A stretch of DNA of 64,000 bases. It comes from Streptomyces tanashiensis. GTDB lineage: Bacteria > Actinomycetota > Actinomycetes > Streptomycetales > Streptomycetaceae. A program made the position numbers and the translations under genes. Below the pieces are notes generated by a model. It did not search any database. It was not told the DNA's origin and saw nothing but the letters and a program-made list of their open reading frames with translations. This document shows positions 8,200 through 17,209 of the stretch, piece after piece. The stretch covers positions 111,481-175,480 of the forward strand of contig NZ_BMRZ01000019.1 in the NCBI RefSeq assembly GCF_014648895.1. The letters are read 5' to 3'. Numbering within the stretch: position 1 is the first letter of the stretch; each line of letters opens with the position of its first letter.

Positions 8200-8925
8200 A
8201 TGACACCTACGCTCGTCCCGCACCACCCCGCGCGCGACTGGGCCGAGATCCAGGAACGGATGCTGGTCCCGCTCTACGAGGCGGTCTACGACCACCTCGG
8301 TGTGGGCGCGGGCACCCGGCTGCTCGGCCTGGGCTGCGGCTCCGGCCTGGCCCTCCTGATGGCGGCGGCGCGGGGCGCGCGGGTGGCCGGCGCGGACCGG
8401 GACCACGCGCGCGTGGCGCTGGCGCGGGAGCGGCTGCCGGAGGGCGTCACGGTCACGGAGGAACCGCCCGAGGACCTCCCGTACGACGTGATCACGGCCT
8501 TCCACGCGACCAACGGGATGCTCCCGGGGCTCCGGTCTCTCACCCGTTCGGCCCAACCGGGCGCGGCGGTCGTCCTCGCCGGGTGGGGGCCGTCGGAGCG
8601 GTGCGCCACGGAACCGGTGCTGCGGGTGGCGGCCCGGCTCGCGGACCGCGCGCCGGCGCCGGGGCCCGACCTGGACGCAATGGTGGCCGGGGCGGGGCTC
8701 CGCCCTGTCGGCTCGGGCCGGGTGGCCTGCCCCTTCGGATACGCGGGCGAGGCCAGCGCGGTGCGCGGGCTGCTCTCCACGGGCGCCTTCGACGCGGCGG
8801 TCCGGGCGACGGACCTGTCGCAGGTGGAGAAGGAGATCGAGGAGGCGCTCGCCCCGTACGTCCGGCCGGACGGGACGGTGTGGATGCCGAACGTCTTCCG
8901 GTACGTCGTCGCCCGTGTGGCGTAG
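8200..8925 (+). CDS. SAM-dependent class I methyltransferase
   Basis: A 241-residue Rossmann-fold methyltransferase. Motif I is seen as RLLGLGCGSGLALL (about residues 40-53), followed by the acidic end of strand 2 (GADRDHARVALAR) and a motif-IV-like YDVITAFHATNGML. The substrate cannot be inferred. The ATG at 8200 is chosen because it begins just before the conserved part; upstream in-frame codons are not conserved-looking. It stops only 5 bp before the convergent ftsH gene stops, with no hairpin in between. Confidence 0.78.
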   Translation: MTPTLVPHHPARDWAEIQERMLVPLYEAVYDHLGVGAGTRLLGLGCGSGLALLMAAARGARVAGADRDHARVALARERLPEGVTVTEEPPEDLPYDVITAFHATNGMLPGLRSLTRSAQPGAAVVLAGWGPSERCATEPVLRVAARLADRAPAPGPDLDAMVAGAGLRPVGSGRVACPFGYAGEASAVRGLLSTGAFDAAVRATDLSQVEKEIEEALAPYVRPDGTVWMPNVFRYVVARVA

Positions 8926-8930
8926 GCCCT

Positions 8931-10850
8931 TCAGGACTCCTTCTTCAGGCGCGGGATGCCGGCCGCACGGTAGGCGGCCTCCTCCTCCAGGGTCTCGTTG
9001 GCGAGCAGGGCCTCGGCCAGGGCGTCCAGCTTGTCGCGGTGCTCGCGGAGCTGCCGCAGCGCGCTCTCGTAGCACTCGTCGACGATGCGGCGCATCTCCT
9101 CGTCGACGGTGTCGAGGGTCGCGGGGGCGGCCGAGAGCCCGTACGCCTGCTGGGCGTCGCTCGGGATGGCGGTGAGGCGGCCGACCCGCTCGCTCATGCC
9201 CCAGCGGCCCGCCATGCCCCGGGCGATGTTGGTGACCTGTTCCAGGTCGCTCTCGGCGCCGGTGGTGATGACGTCGAAGACGACCTGCTCGGCCGCCATG
9301 CCGCCGAGGGCGCCGATGATCCGGCCCCGCAGGTAGTCCTCGGTGTAGGCGTACTTGTCGGCGTCGGGGGTCGAGAGGGTGACACCGAGGGCCCGGCCGC
9401 GCGGCACGATGGTGATCTTGCGGACCGGGTCGGCTCCGGGCTGGAGCATGCCGAGCAGGGCGTGGCCGCTCTCGTGGTACGCGGTCCGGCGCCGCTCCTC
9501 GTAGGGCATGACCAGGGGGCGTTCGGCGCCGAGCTGGACCTTCTCCAGGGCGTCGGACAGATCGGACTGGGTGACGGCCTTCTGGTCGCGCTTGACCGCG
9601 AGGAGGGCGGCCTCGTTGGCGAGGTTGGCGAGTTCGGCGCCGGTCATGCCCGGGGTGGTCCGGGCGACGTGCTCCAGGTCGACGTCCTGGGCGAGCGGGA
9701 TCTCCCGGGTGTGGATCCTGAGGATGGCCTCGCGGCCGCCGCGGTCGGGCGGGTTGACGTGGACGATCCGGTCGAAGCGGCCCGGCCGGGTGAGGGCCGG
9801 GTCGAGCACGTCGGCGCGGTTGGTGGCGGCGAGGACGATGACGCCCTCGGAGCCGGTGAAGCCGTCCATCTCGGTGAGGATCTGGTTGAGGGTCTGCTCG
9901 CGCTCGTCGTGCCCGCCCATCCCGGAGCCGCCGCCCCGGGCCCGGCCGATGGTGTCGATCTCGTCGATGAAGATGATCGCGGGGGCGACCTTGCGGGCCT
10001 CGGCGAACAGCTCGCGGACCCGGGAGGCGCCGACGCCGACGATCATCTCGATGAACCCGGAGGCGGAGGCCGAGAAGAACGGCACCCCCGCCTCGCCCGC
10101 GACGGCCCGGGCGAGCAGTGTCTTGCCGGTGCCGGGAGGGCCCGCGAGGAGTACGCCGCGGGGCATCCTGGCACCCATCTCGCGGTAGGCCTGCGGGTTC
10201 TTCAGGAAGTCGACGACGTCGTTGAGCTCGCCCTCGACCTCGTCGATGCCGGCGACGTCCTGGAAGGTGGTGCGCCGACCGCCCTCCAGCTCGACCGGCT
10301 TCGGCGGCTGCTTGCGGCCGAGCATGCCGCCCGCGCCGCCCATGCCCGCGCTCATCCGGCGGGCGATGAACACCCAGAGCACGACGAGCAGCAGCATCGG
10401 CGCCAGCGAGATCAGCAGGTTGACGAGGAAGCTGCGCTCCTTGACGACCGGCTCGGCCGTGACGACCACGTTCTGCTTGGTCAGCTGCGCCCACAGGTCG
10501 TCGTCGGCGAAGGCGGGCCGCTGGGTCTGGAACTTGGTGTAGTCGCCGTCGCCGTCGGGGACGGGCTGTTTGTTCTTCAGCTGCCCCTGGATCGCGTCGC
10601 CCTTGGAGTAGATCTTGGTGACGTTCCCGGCGGCCACCTGCTTGTCGAACTCGGTGTAGGAGATGGTCGGCCCGTCGCCCTCGTTGAAGAACGACAGCAC
10701 GATGTTGGCGAGCAGGTAGACGACGAGCGCGGTGAGGATGAGGCTGCCCCAGGACCCCGGCATCCTCTTCTTCGGCGACGGGGGCGGCGGAGCCCCTTCC
10801 GAGCGCCAGGGCTGATCGGTCCGGTCGCGCGGGGGTACGGGGTTGGCCAC
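8931..10850 (-). CDS. ftsH: ATP-dependent zinc metalloprotease FtsH (paralogue)
   Basis: A membrane-anchored AAA+ protease of 639 residues that extracts and degrades membrane and some soluble proteins. Two spans (about 36-55 and 142-163) flank an extracytoplasmic domain. Then come Walker A GPPGTGKT (237-244), Walker B FIDEID (ending near 299), the SRH with TRPGRFDR, and the zinc site HESGH (459-463). I use the GTG at 10850 with GGAGAG 4 nt upstream. It ends soon after the protease domain, without a long tail. From memory, Streptomyces have a second FtsH next to the tilS/hpt genes, so this is probably the additional copy. Confidence 0.93.
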   Translation of the reverse strand: MANPVPPRDRTDQPWRSEGAPPPPSPKKRMPGSWGSLILTALVVYLLANIVLSFFNEGDGPTISYTEFDKQVAAGNVTKIYSKGDAIQGQLKNKQPVPDGDGDYTKFQTQRPAFADDDLWAQLTKQNVVVTAEPVVKERSFLVNLLISLAPMLLLVVLWVFIARRMSAGMGGAGGMLGRKQPPKPVELEGGRRTTFQDVAGIDEVEGELNDVVDFLKNPQAYREMGARMPRGVLLAGPPGTGKTLLARAVAGEAGVPFFSASASGFIEMIVGVGASRVRELFAEARKVAPAIIFIDEIDTIGRARGGGSGMGGHDEREQTLNQILTEMDGFTGSEGVIVLAATNRADVLDPALTRPGRFDRIVHVNPPDRGGREAILRIHTREIPLAQDVDLEHVARTTPGMTGAELANLANEAALLAVKRDQKAVTQSDLSDALEKVQLGAERPLVMPYEERRRTAYHESGHALLGMLQPGADPVRKITIVPRGRALGVTLSTPDADKYAYTEDYLRGRIIGALGGMAAEQVVFDVITTGAESDLEQVTNIARGMAGRWGMSERVGRLTAIPSDAQQAYGLSAAPATLDTVDEEMRRIVDECYESALRQLREHRDKLDALAEALLANETLEEEAAYRAAGIPRLKKES

Positions 10851-10940
10851 GTGGCTCTCCTCGGGGCGGCAGTGGCCCCAGTATCGAAGAGCGGGTCGAA
10901 CCGGGCATCGCGGGCGGTCCGGCGGGGTGAAGAGGGGAGT

Positions 10941-10985
10941 GAGAAGGGGCCCGGGGCGGTTTCGCACCGCCCCGGGCCCCTTCTC
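10941..10985 (-). terminator. ffh terminator, 20-bp perfect hairpin
   Basis: A perfect inverted repeat with 20-bp arms (10941-10960 and 10966-10985) and a 5-nt loop TTCGC, just downstream of ffh. It lacks a long T run, as is common in Streptomyces terminators. Confidence 0.85.
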
Positions 10986-10994
10986 GTACGCGTG

Positions 10995-12548
10995 TCAGCC
11001 CATGAACTTCTTGAACTCGTCCGGGAGCTCGAAGTCCTTCGGGGTCTGCCCGGCCGCCGGGAGTCCGAAGGCGCCGCCGGCCTGCGCCTGCTCGCGGCGC
11101 TCGGCCGCGGCCTGCTCCTCGGCCTTCCGCTTCATCGGGTTGCCGCTCTTGCGCTTGCCCTTGGCCTGCTTGACCTGCTTCTTCTGCCGGCCGGGGCCGC
11201 CGCCCATGCCCGGGATGCCCGGCATCCCCGGCATGCCGCCGCCCTGCGCCATGCGGGACATCATCTTGCGGGCCTCGAAGAACCGCTCGACCAGGCCCTT
11301 GACCGCGCTGACCTCGACACCGGAGCCCTTGGCGATACGCGCCCGGCGGGAGCCGTTGATGATGGTCGGGTCCTGGCGCTCGGCCGGGGTCATCGACTTG
11401 ATGATGGCGCCGACGCGGTCGACCTCACGCTCGTCGATGTTGGCGATCTGCTCCTTCATCTGGCCCATGCCGGGCAGCATCCCGAGGAGCTTCGAGATGG
11501 AGCCCATCTTGCGGACCTGCTCCATCTGCGCCAGGAAGTCGTCGAGCGTGAAGGCCTCGCCCTTCTTCGAGGCGAGCTTCGAGGCCATCTTGGCGGCCTC
11601 TTCCTCGTCGAAGGTCTGCTGCGCCTTCTCGATGAGGGAGAGCATGTCGCCCATGCCGAGGATGCGGGACGCCATGCGGTCCGGGTGGAACGCGTCGAAG
11701 TCGTCCAGCTTCTCGCCGTTGGAGGCGAACATGATCTGCTTGCCGGTGACGTGCGCGATGGAGAGCGCGGCACCACCGCGGGCGTCGCCGTCGAGCTTGG
11801 AGAGCACGACGCCGTCGAAGCCGACGCCGTCGCGGAAAGCCTCGGCGGTGTTGACCGCGTCCTGACCGATCATGGCGTCGACGACGAAGAGGACCTCGTC
11901 GGGGCTGACGGCGTCGCGGATGTCCGCGGCCTGCTGCATCAGTTCCTGGTCGATGCCGAGACGGCCGGCGGTGTCGACGATGACGACGTCGTAGAGCTTG
12001 GTCCGCGCGTACTCGATGGAGTCCTTCGCGACCTGGACCGGGTCACCGACGCCGTTGCCCGGCTGCGGGCCGTAGAAGGCCACGCCCGCGCGGTCCGCGA
12101 CGACGGAGAGCTGGTTGACGGCATTGGGGCGCTGGAGGTCACAGGCGACGAGCAGCGGGGAGTGGCCCTGGCTCTTCAGCCAGACGCCCAGCTTTCCGGC
12201 GAGGGTGGTCTTACCGGCACCCTGCAGACCGGCGAGCATGATCACGGTCGGCGCGGTCTTGGCGAACCGCAGGCGGCGGGTCTCGCCGCCCAGGATGGCG
12301 ATCAGCTCGTCGTTGACGATCTTGATGACCTGCTGGGCGGGGTTGAGGGCCTGGGAGACCTCAGAGCCCAGCGAGCGCTCCTTGACCTGCTTGATGAAGG
12401 CGCGGACGACCGGCAGGGCGACATCCGCTTCGAGCAGCGCGATACGGATCTCGCGCGCGGTGGCGTCGATGTCCGCCTCGGACAGACGGCCCTTGCCGCG
12501 GAGGTTCTTGAAGGTCGCTGCAAGGCGGTCGGAGAGGGTATCGAACAC
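10995..12548 (-). CDS. ffh: signal recognition particle protein Ffh
   Basis: The SRP54 GTPase binds 4.5S RNA and signal sequences on the ribosome and hands them to FtsY. The 517-residue product has the helical N domain, G1 GLQGAGKT (107-114), the VDTAGRL motif, and a methionine-rich M domain that continues into a GGMPGMPGIPGMGGG stretch and a Lys-rich segment. The receptor gene ftsY is in this window at 19.8 kb. The 4.5S RNA gene was not seen nearby. Confidence 0.97.
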   Translation of the reverse strand: MFDTLSDRLAATFKNLRGKGRLSEADIDATAREIRIALLEADVALPVVRAFIKQVKERSLGSEVSQALNPAQQVIKIVNDELIAILGGETRRLRFAKTAPTVIMLAGLQGAGKTTLAGKLGVWLKSQGHSPLLVACDLQRPNAVNQLSVVADRAGVAFYGPQPGNGVGDPVQVAKDSIEYARTKLYDVVIVDTAGRLGIDQELMQQAADIRDAVSPDEVLFVVDAMIGQDAVNTAEAFRDGVGFDGVVLSKLDGDARGGAALSIAHVTGKQIMFASNGEKLDDFDAFHPDRMASRILGMGDMLSLIEKAQQTFDEEEAAKMASKLASKKGEAFTLDDFLAQMEQVRKMGSISKLLGMLPGMGQMKEQIANIDEREVDRVGAIIKSMTPAERQDPTIINGSRRARIAKGSGVEVSAVKGLVERFFEARKMMSRMAQGGGMPGMPGIPGMGGGPGRQKKQVKQAKGKRKSGNPMKRKAEEQAAAERREQAQAGGAFGLPAAGQTPKDFELPDEFKKFMG

Positions 12549-12667
12549 GGCGGTCGCGGATCCTCGGTGTCGGGGGCGGTCGGATTGCCCTCCAGGGTAT
12601 CGGGCCGCTCGAAGTGTGTGCCCCCGCCCGCCGAAACCGGCGCGCGGAGGTGGTTCCGGTCACGCCG

Positions 12668-15142
12668 TCACCGCAGCGCCTCCTCCAGGGTGCGGGCCAG
12701 GTCGATCGCCTCCTCGTCGGGGAGCAGGGAGCCGTCCGGGCGGGTCACGTACAGGGTGTCGACGGCGTTGGCGCCCAGCGTGGAGACATGGGCGCTCCGC
12801 ACCCGCACCGCCGCACCCTCCAGGGCGCGGCCGATGCGGTGGAGGAGGCCGGGGGCGTCCTGGGCGCGGACCTCGATGACGGTGGCGAGGCGGGAGTCGG
12901 CGGCGGCGACGGTGACCCGGGGCGGCGGGGCCGTGAGGCCCCGGCGGCGGGGGTAGGCGGCCTCGCGTTCGGCGAGGCGGGCGGGGATGTCGAGGGAACC
13001 GTCCAGGGCGCGGACGAGGTCGGCGCGGAGCCGGGCGGCCTCGGGCAGGGAGCCGTACTCGGCGGCGACCCGCCAGTCGAGGACGAGGACGGAACCGGAG
13101 CCGAGGCCGACGGGGAGGTCGACGGCGCGGAGGTCGGCGGCGCGGACGGTGAGCCGGTGGAGGGCGAGGACGCCGGCGGCGGCGGGGAGGACGCCGGGCT
13201 GGTCGGGCAGGGCGATGAGGAGCTCCACGCCGACCGGCTCGGGCCCCTCGGGCTCCGCGCCGGCGGGCCCGGGGCCGTCGGCTTCCGCGCCGGCGGGCTC
13301 GGTACGGAGGGCGAGGACGGGTTCGCCGGTGCGCAGGGCCTCGATCGCGAGCCGTTCCTGTTCGGCGCTTGGTGCGGCGGCCTCGGGGTCGGGCAGAGGT
13401 TCGCCCGCGAGGACGCCGGCGACCCGTTTGACCAGGTCGGCGACGAGCGAGGCGCGCCAGGAGGACCAGGCGGCGGGGCCGGTGGCGAGGGCGTCGGCCT
13501 CGGTGAGGGCGTGCAGGAGCTCCAGGGTGCCGAGGGTGCCGACGGCGGTGGCGACGGACTGGACGGTGGCGGGGTCGTCGAGGTCGCGCCGGGTGGCGGT
13601 CTCGACGAGGAGCAGGTGGTGGCGGACGACGGTGGCGATGACGTGGGTGTCGGTGCGGTCGAAGCCGATGCGGGCGGCGAGGTCGCGGGCGATGGTCTCG
13701 CCCGCGACGGAGTGGTCGCCGGGCCAGCCCTTGCCGATGTCGTGGAGGAGCGCGGCGACGAGGAGGAGGTCGGGGCGGCCGACGCGCCGGGTCAGCGAGG
13801 AGGCCCGTACGGCGGTCTCGACGAGGTGCCGGTCGACGGTCCAGGTGTGGACGGGGTTGCGCTGGGGCCGGCAGCGGACCCGCTCCCAGTCGGGGAGGAG
13901 GAGGGTGATCAGCCCTTCGGCCTCCAGGGCCTCCCAGACGGGGACGGTGGCCTCACCCGCGCCCAGGAGGGTGACGAGTTCCTCGCGGGCCTCGGCGGGC
14001 CAGGGCACCGGCAGGGGTTTGGCGACGGCCGCGAGGCGGCGTACGGCGTGCAGGGAGATCGGGAGGGCGGACTGGGCGGCCGCGGCGGCGGCCCGCAGGG
14101 GCAGGACCGGGTCCCGCTCCGGTCGGGCACCGCGGGCGAGGACGGCCTCTCCGTCCATCTCGACGACGCCCTCGGCGAGCGGGGTCCGCTCCACGGGGGG
14201 TTTCGCGGCGCCGCTGCGGCTGAGGAGGGCGCGGAGCCGGGGGCGGGCGGAGCGGGCCTTGAGGACGCGGTTGACCTCGCGCCAGGTGACGTCGGTGGCG
14301 TACGAGATGGTCCGCGCGGCCTCGTACACCTCGCGGAGCAGGGTGTCGGCGTCGAGGAGGCCGAGCTCGGCGGCGACGGCGTCCTGTTCCTGGAGGGCGA
14401 GGCGGTCGGTGGCGCGGCCGGTGGCGAGGTGGAGGGCGTCGCGGGCGTCGAGCAGCCGGCGGCGGGCGGTGTCGAGGCCTTCGCGGGGGGCGTCGGCGAG
14501 CCAGGAGGCGGCGACGGCGCGCAGGACCTGGGCGTCGCGGAGGCCGCCCCTGGCCTCCTTGAGGTCGGGTTCGAGGAGGTACTGCAGCTCCCCCATGCGT
14601 TCGGCGCGCTCCCGGCAGAGCGCGTCGAGTTCGGGGAGCCGCCGGGGGGCCTGGTTGCGCCAGTCGGCGAGGACGGGGGTGCGCAGGGCGGCGACGAGTC
14701 CGTGGTCGCCGGCGAGGGGCCGGGCGTCGAGGAGGCCGAGGTGGACCTTGAGGTCCTCGCCCGCCGTGGCGCGGGCCTCGGCGGGGGTGCGGACGGAGTG
14801 GTCGAGCGCGAGGCCGAGGTCCCAGACGGGGTACCAGATCCGGTCGGCGAGGGCGGCGACGGCCGCCTTGTCGGCGGTGCCGTCGTGGAGCAGGAGGAGG
14901 TCGAGGTCGCTGCGCGGGGAGAGCTCGCCGCGCCCGTAGCCGCCGACGGCGACGAGGGCGGTCCCGCGGGGCGGTGCGGCGGCCGCGAAGAGGCCGGCCA
15001 GCCAGTCGTCGGTGAGCCGGGCCAGGGCGGCACGGCGCGGCGGCCCGGGCCGCTCCTTCTCCTGGAGAAGGAGCAGCCGGGCCGCCGCGTAGCCGCCGGG
15101 TCCCGAATCTTCGGTCGCTTCACTCGTCTCGAGGCTCGTCAC
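12668..15142 (-). CDS. glnD: PII nucleotidyltransferase GlnD
   Basis: GlnD modifies and demodifies PII according to nitrogen status. The 824-residue product has the nucleotidyltransferase motif GGYGRGELSPRSDLDLLLL (about 67-85), an HD domain with ALLHDIGKG, and two C-terminal ACT domains. In Streptomyces the enzyme adenylylates, rather than uridylylates, GlnK. The GTG at 15142 has GGAG 7 nt upstream. It follows glnK by 20 bp and is third in the amtB-glnK-glnD operon. Some segments are Ala/Glu-rich, as in other high-GC homologues. Confidence 0.95.
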   Translation of the reverse strand: MTSLETSEATEDSGPGGYAAARLLLLQEKERPGPPRRAALARLTDDWLAGLFAAAAPPRGTALVAVGGYGRGELSPRSDLDLLLLHDGTADKAAVAALADRIWYPVWDLGLALDHSVRTPAEARATAGEDLKVHLGLLDARPLAGDHGLVAALRTPVLADWRNQAPRRLPELDALCRERAERMGELQYLLEPDLKEARGGLRDAQVLRAVAASWLADAPREGLDTARRRLLDARDALHLATGRATDRLALQEQDAVAAELGLLDADTLLREVYEAARTISYATDVTWREVNRVLKARSARPRLRALLSRSGAAKPPVERTPLAEGVVEMDGEAVLARGARPERDPVLPLRAAAAAAQSALPISLHAVRRLAAVAKPLPVPWPAEAREELVTLLGAGEATVPVWEALEAEGLITLLLPDWERVRCRPQRNPVHTWTVDRHLVETAVRASSLTRRVGRPDLLLVAALLHDIGKGWPGDHSVAGETIARDLAARIGFDRTDTHVIATVVRHHLLLVETATRRDLDDPATVQSVATAVGTLGTLELLHALTEADALATGPAAWSSWRASLVADLVKRVAGVLAGEPLPDPEAAAPSAEQERLAIEALRTGEPVLALRTEPAGAEADGPGPAGAEPEGPEPVGVELLIALPDQPGVLPAAAGVLALHRLTVRAADLRAVDLPVGLGSGSVLVLDWRVAAEYGSLPEAARLRADLVRALDGSLDIPARLAEREAAYPRRRGLTAPPPRVTVAAADSRLATVIEVRAQDAPGLLHRIGRALEGAAVRVRSAHVSTLGANAVDTLYVTRPDGSLLPDEEAIDLARTLEEALR

Positions 15143-15162
15143 CCGGCGGCTCCTTCGTGTGC

Positions 15163-15501
15163 TTACAGTGCGTCCGGACCGCGCTCGCCGGTGCGGACCC
15201 GTACGGCGGTCTCGACCGGCACGCTCCACACCTTGCCGTCTCCGATCTTGCCGGTTCGGGCGGCCTTCACGACGACGTCGATGAGCTGTTCGGCGTCCTC
15301 GTCCTCGACGAGGACCTCGATGCGGATCTTGGGAACCAGGTCGACGGTGTACTCGGCGCCCCGGTAGACCTCGGTGTGGCCCCGCTGGCGGCCGTAGCCG
15401 CTGGCCTCGGTGACGGTGAGCCCGTGGACGCCGAACGCCTGGAGGGCCTCCTTGATCTCGTCGAGCCGGTGCGGCTTCACGACCGCGGTGATGAGCTTCA
15501 T
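15163..15501 (-). CDS. glnK: PII nitrogen regulatory protein GlnK
   Basis: A 112-residue PII signal protein that senses 2-oxoglutarate and ATP/ADP and controls AmtB. The T-loop with the modified tyrosine is present (RGAEY, Tyr51), and the B-loop TGKIGDGKVWSV and C-loop VRVRTGE are intact. Its ATG overlaps the amtB stop (ATGA), giving tight coupling with its partner transporter. glnD, whose product modifies it, is next. Confidence 0.97.
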   Translation of the reverse strand: MKLITAVVKPHRLDEIKEALQAFGVHGLTVTEASGYGRQRGHTEVYRGAEYTVDLVPKIRIEVLVEDEDAEQLIDVVVKAARTGKIGDGKVWSVPVETAVRVRTGERGPDAL

Positions 15502-16844
15502 GCGTCCACCTTCTTGTTCTCGCTCAGGACGGGCGTGGCCACGGAGGTGCTGCGTCCGGTGATGCCGCCGCCGGCCCCGCTGAAGTCGTACGCGGTCTCG
15601 GCGTGCTCGACCTGGTCGATGCCGGAGACCTCGTCGTCCTCGCTGACCCGCATCCCCATCGTCTTGTCGATGATCAGGGCGAGGATCGCGGAGGCGATCA
15701 GAGAGTAGGCGAGGACGGCGAAGACGCCGATGGCCTGCTTGCCGAGCTGCTCCAGGCCGCCGCCGTAGAAGAGGCCCTTGGCGTCGGACTGGACGCCGCC
15801 GGTGGCGAAGAGGCCGACGAGGAGGGAGCCGGCGACACCGCCGACGAGGTGGACGCCGACGACGTCGAGGGAGTCGTCGTAGCCGAACTTGTACTTGAGC
15901 CCGACGGCCATGGCGCAGAGGAGGCCGGCGATGGCGCCGACGGCGATCGCGCCGAGCGGGCTGACGGCGCCGCCGGACGGGGTGATGGCGACGAGTCCGG
16001 CGACGGCGCCGGAGGCGGCGCCGAGGGTGGTGAAGGAGCCGTGGCGGATCTTCTCGTACGCGAGCCAGGCGAGCATGGCGGCGGCGGTGGCGACCTGGGT
16101 GTTGACGAACATCACGGCGCCGACGCCGTCGTCGTTGCCGAGCCAGGAGCCGGCGTTGAAGCCGAACCAGCCGAACCAGAGGAGACCGGCACCGAGCATG
16201 ACCAGCGGGAGGCTGTGCGGGCGCATCGGGTCCTTCTTGAAGCCGACGCGCTTGCCGATGACGAGGATCACGCCGAGGGCCGCGGCGCCGGCGTTGATGT
16301 GGACGGCGGTGCCGCCGGCGAAGTCGATGACGCCCATCTCGAAGAGCCAGCCGCCCGCACCCCAGACCCAGTGCGCGACCGGGAAGTAGACGATCGTGAC
16401 CCAGAGCGTGATGAAGAGGGCCCAGGCCGTGAACTTGACGCGGTCGGCGAGGGCGCCGCTGATGAGCGCGGGGGTGATGATCGCGAACATCAGCTGGAAG
16501 ACGGCGAAGACGTACACCGGGATGGTGTAGCCGTCCCAGAGCTCGGTGATGCCGATGCCGCTGAGGCCGACGTACTCGGAGGACCAGCCGATGAGCGATC
16601 CCGAGTCGGTGCCGAAGGCGAGGCTGAAGCCGAAGAGCACCCAGAGGATCGTGACGATCCCGAGGCTGATGAAGCTCATCATCAGCATGTTGAGGGTGGA
16701 CTTGACGCGGACCATGCCTCCGTAGAAGAAGGCGAGTGCCGGGGTCATCAGCATGACCAGGGCGGAGCAGATGAGCATGAACCCGGTGTTGGCGGCAGAC
16801 AGCTCGGGGGCGTCTGCTGCCAGGGTCGTGATGGCTGGTGCCAT
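15498..16844 (-). CDS. amtB: ammonium transporter AmtB
   Basis: A 448-residue Amt/MEP/Rh channel protein with about 11 membrane spans. Seen motifs include ALAFFYGGMVRVKSTLNMLM near the N-terminus, DFAGGTAVHINAGAAALG with the first pore histidine, and DVVGVHLVGGVAGSLLVG with the second. The ATG at 16844 has GAGGAG upstream. It is the first gene of amtB-glnK-glnD and is preceded by a GlnR-type operator at 16946-16983, so it should be induced under nitrogen limitation. Confidence 0.96.
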   Translation of the reverse strand: MAPAITTLAADAPELSAANTGFMLICSALVMLMTPALAFFYGGMVRVKSTLNMLMMSFISLGIVTILWVLFGFSLAFGTDSGSLIGWSSEYVGLSGIGITELWDGYTIPVYVFAVFQLMFAIITPALISGALADRVKFTAWALFITLWVTIVYFPVAHWVWGAGGWLFEMGVIDFAGGTAVHINAGAAALGVILVIGKRVGFKKDPMRPHSLPLVMLGAGLLWFGWFGFNAGSWLGNDDGVGAVMFVNTQVATAAAMLAWLAYEKIRHGSFTTLGAASGAVAGLVAITPSGGAVSPLGAIAVGAIAGLLCAMAVGLKYKFGYDDSLDVVGVHLVGGVAGSLLVGLFATGGVQSDAKGLFYGGGLEQLGKQAIGVFAVLAYSLIASAILALIIDKTMGMRVSEDDEVSGIDQVEHAETAYDFSGAGGGITGRSTSVATPVLSENKKVDA

Positions 16845-16945
16845 CGGCGTCTCCTCGTCGTCGAATGCGGCCTGTGCGGGGCGGGGCCGGGGAGCGTCCG
16901 GCCTTGAGGGGTGGCCGGTTATGGGCCAGAGATTCGCGCAGCGCG

Positions 16946-16983
16946 GTTTCCGCCGATGCCGCTCGATGTTTCGGCGCAGTGAC
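16946..16983 (-). promoter_or_regulatory. GlnR operator of amtB
   Basis: Read on the amtB strand the site is GTCAC-n6-GAAAC-n6-CGGCA-n6-GAAAC. This is the known Streptomyces GlnR layout of two boxes (GTnAC-n6-GAAAC) with a 22-bp period. Three of the four half sites match exactly; CGGCA is the degenerate one. It lies about 100 bp upstream of the amtB start. GlnR activation of amtB is established in S. coelicolor. Confidence 0.85.
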
Positions 16984-17178
16984 GAAGGGGTGGGGCGTGT
17001 TACGTGGCCGTGAACGGTCGTGTCGGTACGAGGGGACGTCCGCACGCTCCCCGGGGCCGTGGACCGGCCGCGCCCCGGGGGAAACGAGCCGGCCGCGCCG
17101 GGCGTCCGTGTGACCTTGCGGCGGGGGAGCCGAGTCGGGCAGTACGGGACGTCCGGCACGGCCGGGGTCTGTGCGGGC

Positions 17179-17205
17179 TCAGGGAGCCGGGGGCCGGGGC
17201 CCTGA
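17179..17205 (-). terminator. probable nsdA terminator
   Basis: TCAGGG (17179-17184) pairs with CCCTGA (17200-17205), with an inner CCGG/CCGG stem, 5 bp downstream of the nsdA stop. The hairpin is imperfect. Confidence 0.5.
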
Positions 17206-17209
17206 GGGG

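Larger units (their letters stand above)
16845..17209. other. amtB upstream region
   Basis: 365 bp between amtB and the end of nsdA. It holds the amtB promoter region with the GlnR site (16946-16983) and the nsdA terminator hairpin (17179-17205). I see no convincing gene. Confidence 0.6.

Noticed and set aside
10851..10994. A 4.5S SRP RNA near ffh
   Set aside because: The gap holds only the terminator hairpin and the ftsH leader; there is no SRP RNA tetraloop domain.
8583..12956. A 1457-codon frame across ftsH and ffh
   Set aside because: It crosses two well-identified genes and their terminator in antisense; no recognisable domain.
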